Both the position numbers and the translations under genes were made by a program. A stretch of 8,502 nucleotides of DNA, taken from positions 1 to 8,502 of the forward strand of contig JAFARH010000008.1 of NCBI GenBank assembly GCA_019245555.1, read 5' to 3'. Below, in pieces: positions 5,506 to 8,502 of the stretch (positions within the stretch are counted from its first letter, which is position 1; each line of letters begins with the position of its first letter). The notes below the pieces were generated by a model. That model was not told where the DNA came from. It saw only the letters and a program-made list of their open reading frames with translations, and did not search any database. The stretch is from Betaproteobacteria bacterium. GTDB lineage: Bacteria > Pseudomonadota > Gammaproteobacteria > Burkholderiales > SG8-39.

Positions 5506-7476
5506 ATGGCGTCGACGATCGAGTCTGTCCTGCAGGAAAAGCGCGTCTTTCCGCCTTCGCCTGCGAACGTCAAGCAGGCCAACATTTCCGGAATGGAGGC
5601 CTACCGCAAGATGGTCGCGGAGGCCGAGAAGGATTTCGAAGGCTTCTGGGCGAAGCTCGCGCGCGATACGCTCGTCTGGTCGAAGCCGTTCACGAAAGTG
5701 CTGGACGAGAGCAAGGCGCCGTTCTTCCGCTGGTTCTACGACGGCGAGCTCAATGCCTCGTACAACTGTCTCGACCGTCACCTCAAGACGCAACCGAACA
5801 AGGTCGCGATCATCTTCGAGGCCGACGACGGCAAGGTCACGAAGATCAGTTATCAGGAGCTGCACAAGAACGTCTGCCAGTTCGCCAATGCACTCAAATC
5901 GCGCGGCATCAAGGTTGGCGACCGGGTGCTGATCTATATGCCGATGTCGATTCACGCGGTGGTCGCAATGCAAGCCTGCGCGCGCATCGGGGCGACACAT
6001 TCGGTGGTGTTTGGTGGCTTCTCGGCCAAGAGCCTGCAGGAACGGATCATCGATGCGGGCGCGATCGCGGTGATCACCGCGGACGGGCAGTTCCGCGGCG
6101 GCAAGGAGATCCCGCTCAAGCCGGTCGTCGACGAAGCGTTCGCGATGGGCGGTTGTGAGAAGGTGAAGGACGTCTTCGTCTACAAGCGTTCCGGCAGCAA
6201 GGTGCCGATGCTGGAGCCACGCGACAAGTGGTGGGACGACGCGGTCAAGGGCCAGCCGGAGACCTGCGATCCGGTCAACGTCAACGCCGAGCATCCGCTC
6301 TTCATCCTCTACACGTCCGGCTCGACCGGAAAGCCAAAAGGCATCCAGCACTCCACCGGTGGCTATCTCCTCTGGTGTGCGCTCACGATGAAATGGGTGT
6401 TCGACAACAAGGCGAGCGATATCTTCTGGTGCACGGCCGACGTGGGCTGGGTCACCGGGCACAGCTACATCACTTATGGACCGCTTGCGGTCGGAGCGAC
6501 CGAAGTGGTATTCGAAGGGGTGCCGACTTATCCTGATGCCGGGCGCTTCTGGAAGGTGATCCAGGACCACAAGGTCAACGTCTTCTATACGGCGCCGACG
6601 GCCATCCGCTCGCTCATCAAGGCGGGCGGCGATCTGCCGAAGAAGTACGACCTCTCAAGCTTGCGCATCCTCGGCACCGTCGGCGAGCCGATCAATCCCG
6701 AAGCGTGGATGTGGTATCACGAGACGGTCGGCGGCGGCCGCTGCCCGATCGTCGACACGTGGTGGCAGACCGAAACCGGTGGACACATGATCACGCCGCT
6801 TCCGGGCGCGACAGCGACCAAGCCGGGCTCGGCGACGTTGCCGCTTCCCGGGATCTTTGCCGACATCGTCGACGAGACGGGACACCCGGTGGGCAAGGGG
6901 AAGGGCGGCATTCTCGTCATCAAGCGCCCATGGCCGTCGATGCTGCGCACGATCTGGGGCGATGCCGATCGCTACGTCAAGACGTATTGGCCCGATGAGT
7001 TTGGGAAGAAGCTTTATCTCGCGGGGGACGGCGCTAGCACCGACGAAGACGGCTACTTCCGGATCGTCGGCCGCATCGACGATGTGCTGAACGTCTCGGG
7101 ACACCGACTTGGCACCATGGAGATCGAATCGGCGCTGGTCGCCCACAAAACGCTGGTCGCGGAAGCGGCAGTGGTCGGACGTCCGGACGATCTCACCGGC
7201 GAAGCCGTGTGTGCATTCGTCGTGCTGAAGCGGCCGATCCCCCAGGGCGAGGAGGCGCAGAAGATTGCGAAGGAGCTGCGCGACTGGGTGGGTAAAGAGA
7301 TCGGCGCGATTGCGAAACCGAAGGACATCCGCTTCGGCGACAACCTGCCGAAAACGCGCTCGGGCAAGATCATGCGGCGCCTGTTGCGTGCCATCGCGAA
7401 GGGCGAGCAGATCACCCAGGACGTGTCGACCCTCGAGAACCCAGCGATCCTGGAGCAGCTCCGGCAAGTCAGGTAA
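5506..7476 (+). CDS. acs: Acetyl-CoA synthetase, AMP-forming
   Basis: This is a cytoplasmic adenylate-forming ligase converting acetate, ATP and CoA to acetyl-CoA, AMP and PPi via acetyl-AMP. It has 656 residues, close to the 652 of E. coli Acs, with the full motif order: ATP-binding loop [11 protein letters not shown] (269-279), acyl-pocket segment [26 protein letters not shown] (419-426), hinge region [12 protein letters not shown] (523-534) and the C-terminal [11 protein letters not shown] with catalytic Lys621. The pocket Val-Thr and the second Trp (Trp420, equivalent to Salmonella Trp414) indicate a short acid, acetate and possibly propionate. Lys621 is the position at which Acs enzymes are typically inactivated by reversible acetylation. 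The start is supported by a strong SD. It is divergent from the fumarase operon and followed by an MFS permease. Propionyl-CoA synthetase is a less likely alternative, judged from the pocket and motifs. Confidence 0.97.
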   Translation: MASTIESVLQEKRVFPPSPANVKQANISGMEAYRKMVAEAEKDFEGFWAKLARDTLVWSKPFTKVLDESKAPFFRWFYDGELNASYNCLDRHLKTQPNKVAIIFEADDGKVTKISYQELHKNVCQFANALKSRGIKVGDRVLIYMPMSIHAVVAMQACARIGATHSVVFGGFSAKSLQERIIDAGAIAVITADGQFRGGKEIPLKPVVDEAFAMGGCEKVKDVFVYKRSGSKVPMLEPRDKWWDDAVKGQPETCDPVNVNAEHPLFILYTSGSTGKPKGIQHSTGGYLLWCALTMKWVFDNKASDIFWCTADVGWVTGHSYITYGPLAVGATEVVFEGVPTYPDAGRFWKVIQDHKVNVFYTAPTAIRSLIKAGGDLPKKYDLSSLRILGTVGEPINPEAWMWYHETVGGGRCPIVDTWWQTETGGHMITPLPGATATKPGSATLPLPGIFADIVDETGHPVGKGKGGILVIKRPWPSMLRTIWGDADRYVKTYWPDEFGKKLYLAGDGASTDEDGYFRIVGRIDDVLNVSGHRLGTMEIESALVAHKTLVAEAAVVGRPDDLTGEAVCAFVVLKRPIPQGEEAQKIAKELRDWVGKEIGAIAKPKDIRFGDNLPKTRSGKIMRRLLRAIAKGEQITQDVSTLENPAILEQLRQVR

Positions 7477-7497
7477 ATCCTGGTGCACCTGATTTGT
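7464..7497 (+). other. Hairpin spanning the acs stop codon
   Basis: CAAGTCAGGT (7465-7474) pairs with ACCTGATTTG (7487-7496) through nine Watson-Crick pairs and one G-U pair, with a further G-U possible at 7464/7497 and a 12-base loop. The TAA stop (7474-7476) begins at the top of the left arm. A perfect 8-base palindrome, GGTGCACC (7482-7489), overlaps the loop and right arm and could form a competing structure or a protein site. No proper T-tract follows (only TTT within the right arm), so it is not a standard intrinsic terminator. It may be a 3'-end stability or partial-attenuation element between acs and the permease, or chance. Confidence 0.4.
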
Positions 7498-7522
7498 GCT
7501 ATTGGGAACGTTGACTGATAAT
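7494..7522 (+). promoter_or_regulatory. Possible sigma70-type promoter of the permease gene
   Basis: TTGTGC (7494-7499) and GATAAT (7517-7522) are separated by 17 bp; the -10 matches TATAAT at five of six positions, and the -35 matches only the TTG. A start near 7529 would give a leader of about 70 bases before the permease ATG. The -35 overlaps the right arm of the hairpin at the acs stop. No other promoter-like pair stands out in the 7477-7600 gap. Confidence 0.33.
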
Positions 7523-7588
7523 CCGGCGGCGCTCCAAGGGTGAATGGTGCGCAAGGTCAAGAGAGGGACTTAGCAACACAACATAAAA

Positions 7589-7595
7589 GAGGAGG
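7589..7595 (+). promoter_or_regulatory. Ribosome binding site of the MFS permease gene
   Basis: GAGGAGG lies five bases before the ATG at 7601, within a purine-rich run. It clearly sets the start of the permease, which runs off the right end of the window. Confidence 0.85.
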
Positions 7596-7600
7596 GCCTC

Positions 7601-8502
7601 ATGGCTGCAAACGCACCGGCTCATCACGCGGATTTCAGCGCTGACGAGAAACGCGTAATTTTTGCGTCATCGCTGGGAACGGTCTTCGAGTGGTACGACT
7701 TCTATCTCTACGCCGTACTGGCGCCGTTCTTCGCGGCACTGTTCTTCCCTCCGGGTAACCAGACCGCAGCTCTTCTCTCGGCATTCGCCGCGTACGCGGC
7801 GGGCTTCCTCGTCAGGCCGTTCGGTGCGCTGGTATTCGGCCGCATCGGCGACCTCGTTGGCCGGAAGTACACGTTCCTCATCACGATCATCTTCATGGGC
7901 GCCTCGACGTTCTTTGTCGGGCTATTGCCCACGTACGCCTCTGTCGGCTGGCTCGCGCCGATCCTGATGGTGACGTTGCGTCTGGTGCAAGGCCTCGCGC
8001 TCGGTGGCGAATATGGCGGCGCGGCAACCTACGTGGCTGAGCATGCGGCGAACGATCGCCGCGGCTACGACACGAGCTTCATCCAGACCACCGCGACGCT
8101 TGGACTCTTCCTCGCGCTCCTCGTGATCTATCTCTGCCGCAGCAACATGGACACAAAGACCTTCGCCGAGTGGGGCTGGCGCATCCCGTTCTGGGTATCG
8201 GTCATTCTCCTCATCTTCTCGGTATACATCCGGCTCAGGCTGCAGGAATCGCCGGTGTTCCAGAAGATGAAGGCGGAAGGCAAAGGCTCGACGCAACCGC
8301 TCACCGACAGCTTCTTCAAGTATCCGAACAACAAGTATGTGTTGCTCGCGCTTCTCGGCGCGACCGCGGGGCAGGGCGTGGTTTGGTACACGGGCCAGTT
8401 CTACGCGCTCTTCTTCCTCACTATCACGCTGAAGCTCGACTATGTGTCGGCGTATTCACTGATCGGGTTGTCGCTCCTCATCGGCACCCCGTTCTTCGTC
8501 GT
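7601..8502 (+). CDS. MFS transporter, metabolite:H+ symporter (MHS) family (3' truncated)
   Basis: This is an inner-membrane proton-coupled permease of the ProP/KgtP/citrate-transporter group; 300 residues are visible with no stop before the window end, against about 430-550 for the family. The N-terminus has the MHS hallmark SSLGTVFEWYDFYLY (23-37). The cytoplasmic loop carries MFS motif A as GRIGDLVGRK (80-89), and RLVQGLALGGEYGGAATYVAEH begins at Arg127, followed by GYDTSFIQTTATLGLF. About seven to eight hydrophobic segments are seen before truncation, with a hydrophilic central loop (roughly ESPVFQKMKAEGKGSTQPL). MHS members carry carboxylates such as alpha-ketoglutarate, citrate, shikimate and dicarboxylates, or betaines. 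Position after acs suggests uptake of an organic acid, perhaps acetate/propionate or the acid handled by the divergent operon, but the substrate cannot be read from sequence. The family is certain. Confidence 0.93.
   Translation, partial: MAANAPAHHADFSADEKRVIFASSLGTVFEWYDFYLYAVLAPFFAALFFPPGNQTAALLSAFAAYAAGFLVRPFGALVFGRIGDLVGRKYTFLITIIFMGASTFFVGLLPTYASVGWLAPILMVTLRLVQGLALGGEYGGAATYVAEHAANDRRGYDTSFIQTTATLGLFLALLVIYLCRSNMDTKTFAEWGWRIPFWVSVILLIFSVYIRLRLQESPVFQKMKAEGKGSTQPLTDSFFKYPNNKYVLLALLGATAGQGVVWYTGQFYALFFLTITLKLDYVSAYSLIGLSLLIGTPFFV

Noticed and set aside
5452..6570. Long minus-strand open frame (372 codons) opposite acs
   Set aside because: The Arg/Asp/Leu-rich translation has no motifs and is antisense to well-conserved Acs; long antisense frames are expected at this GC content.
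7481..7499. Sigma54-like TGGTGC...TGTGC sequence after acs
   Set aside because: The GG and GC dinucleotides are not at the required 10-bp separation.
6655..7560. Minus-strand open frame (301 codons) opposite the 3' part of acs
   Set aside because: Shadow of the acs codon pattern, with no SD and no family resemblance.

Overview
The window is high-GC bacterial DNA with densely packed genes. Protein character suggests a betaproteobacterium, most likely a Burkholderiales-type lineage: a LivK-like binding protein ending in a QCKM-type tail, a single-chain class I fumarase, AMP-forming acetyl-CoA synthetase, and an MHS-family permease. This placement is judged by eye. No RNA genes, mobile elements, CRISPR arrays or large repeats were seen, and no stretch over 300 bases lacks a gene.

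Layout: (1) Bases 1-947 (+) hold the 3' part of a branched-chain-amino-acid-type ABC substrate-binding protein. (2) Bases 949-5455 (-) are a compact four-gene unit read right to left: class I fumarase, a GNAT acetyltransferase (4-bp GTGA overlap with the fumarase stop), an HMG-CoA-lyase-type enzyme (16-bp gap) and a family III CoA-transferase (14-bp overlap, GTG start). (3) Bases 5506-7476 (+) encode acetyl-CoA synthetase, divergent from fumarase across only 50 bp. (4) From 7601 to the window end (+) is the start of an MHS-type MFS carboxylate permease, after a 123-bp gap holding a hairpin and a possible promoter.

The coherent reading is organic-acid assimilation converging on acetyl-CoA and the TCA cycle. 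The CoA-transferase would activate a C5/C6 hydroxy-diacid, and the HMG-CoA-lyase-type enzyme would cleave the resulting thioester to acetyl-CoA plus a keto acid. The class I fumarase could serve the TCA cycle or act as a mesaconase. Acs would activate acetate or propionate, and the permease could import a carboxylate. Citramalate/mesaconate (or 3-hydroxy-3-methylglutarate) as substrate is an inference from gene families and linkage. The individual enzymes are familiar; the arrangement, the embedded tandem-GNAT protein and the unresolved substrate are what merit a second look.
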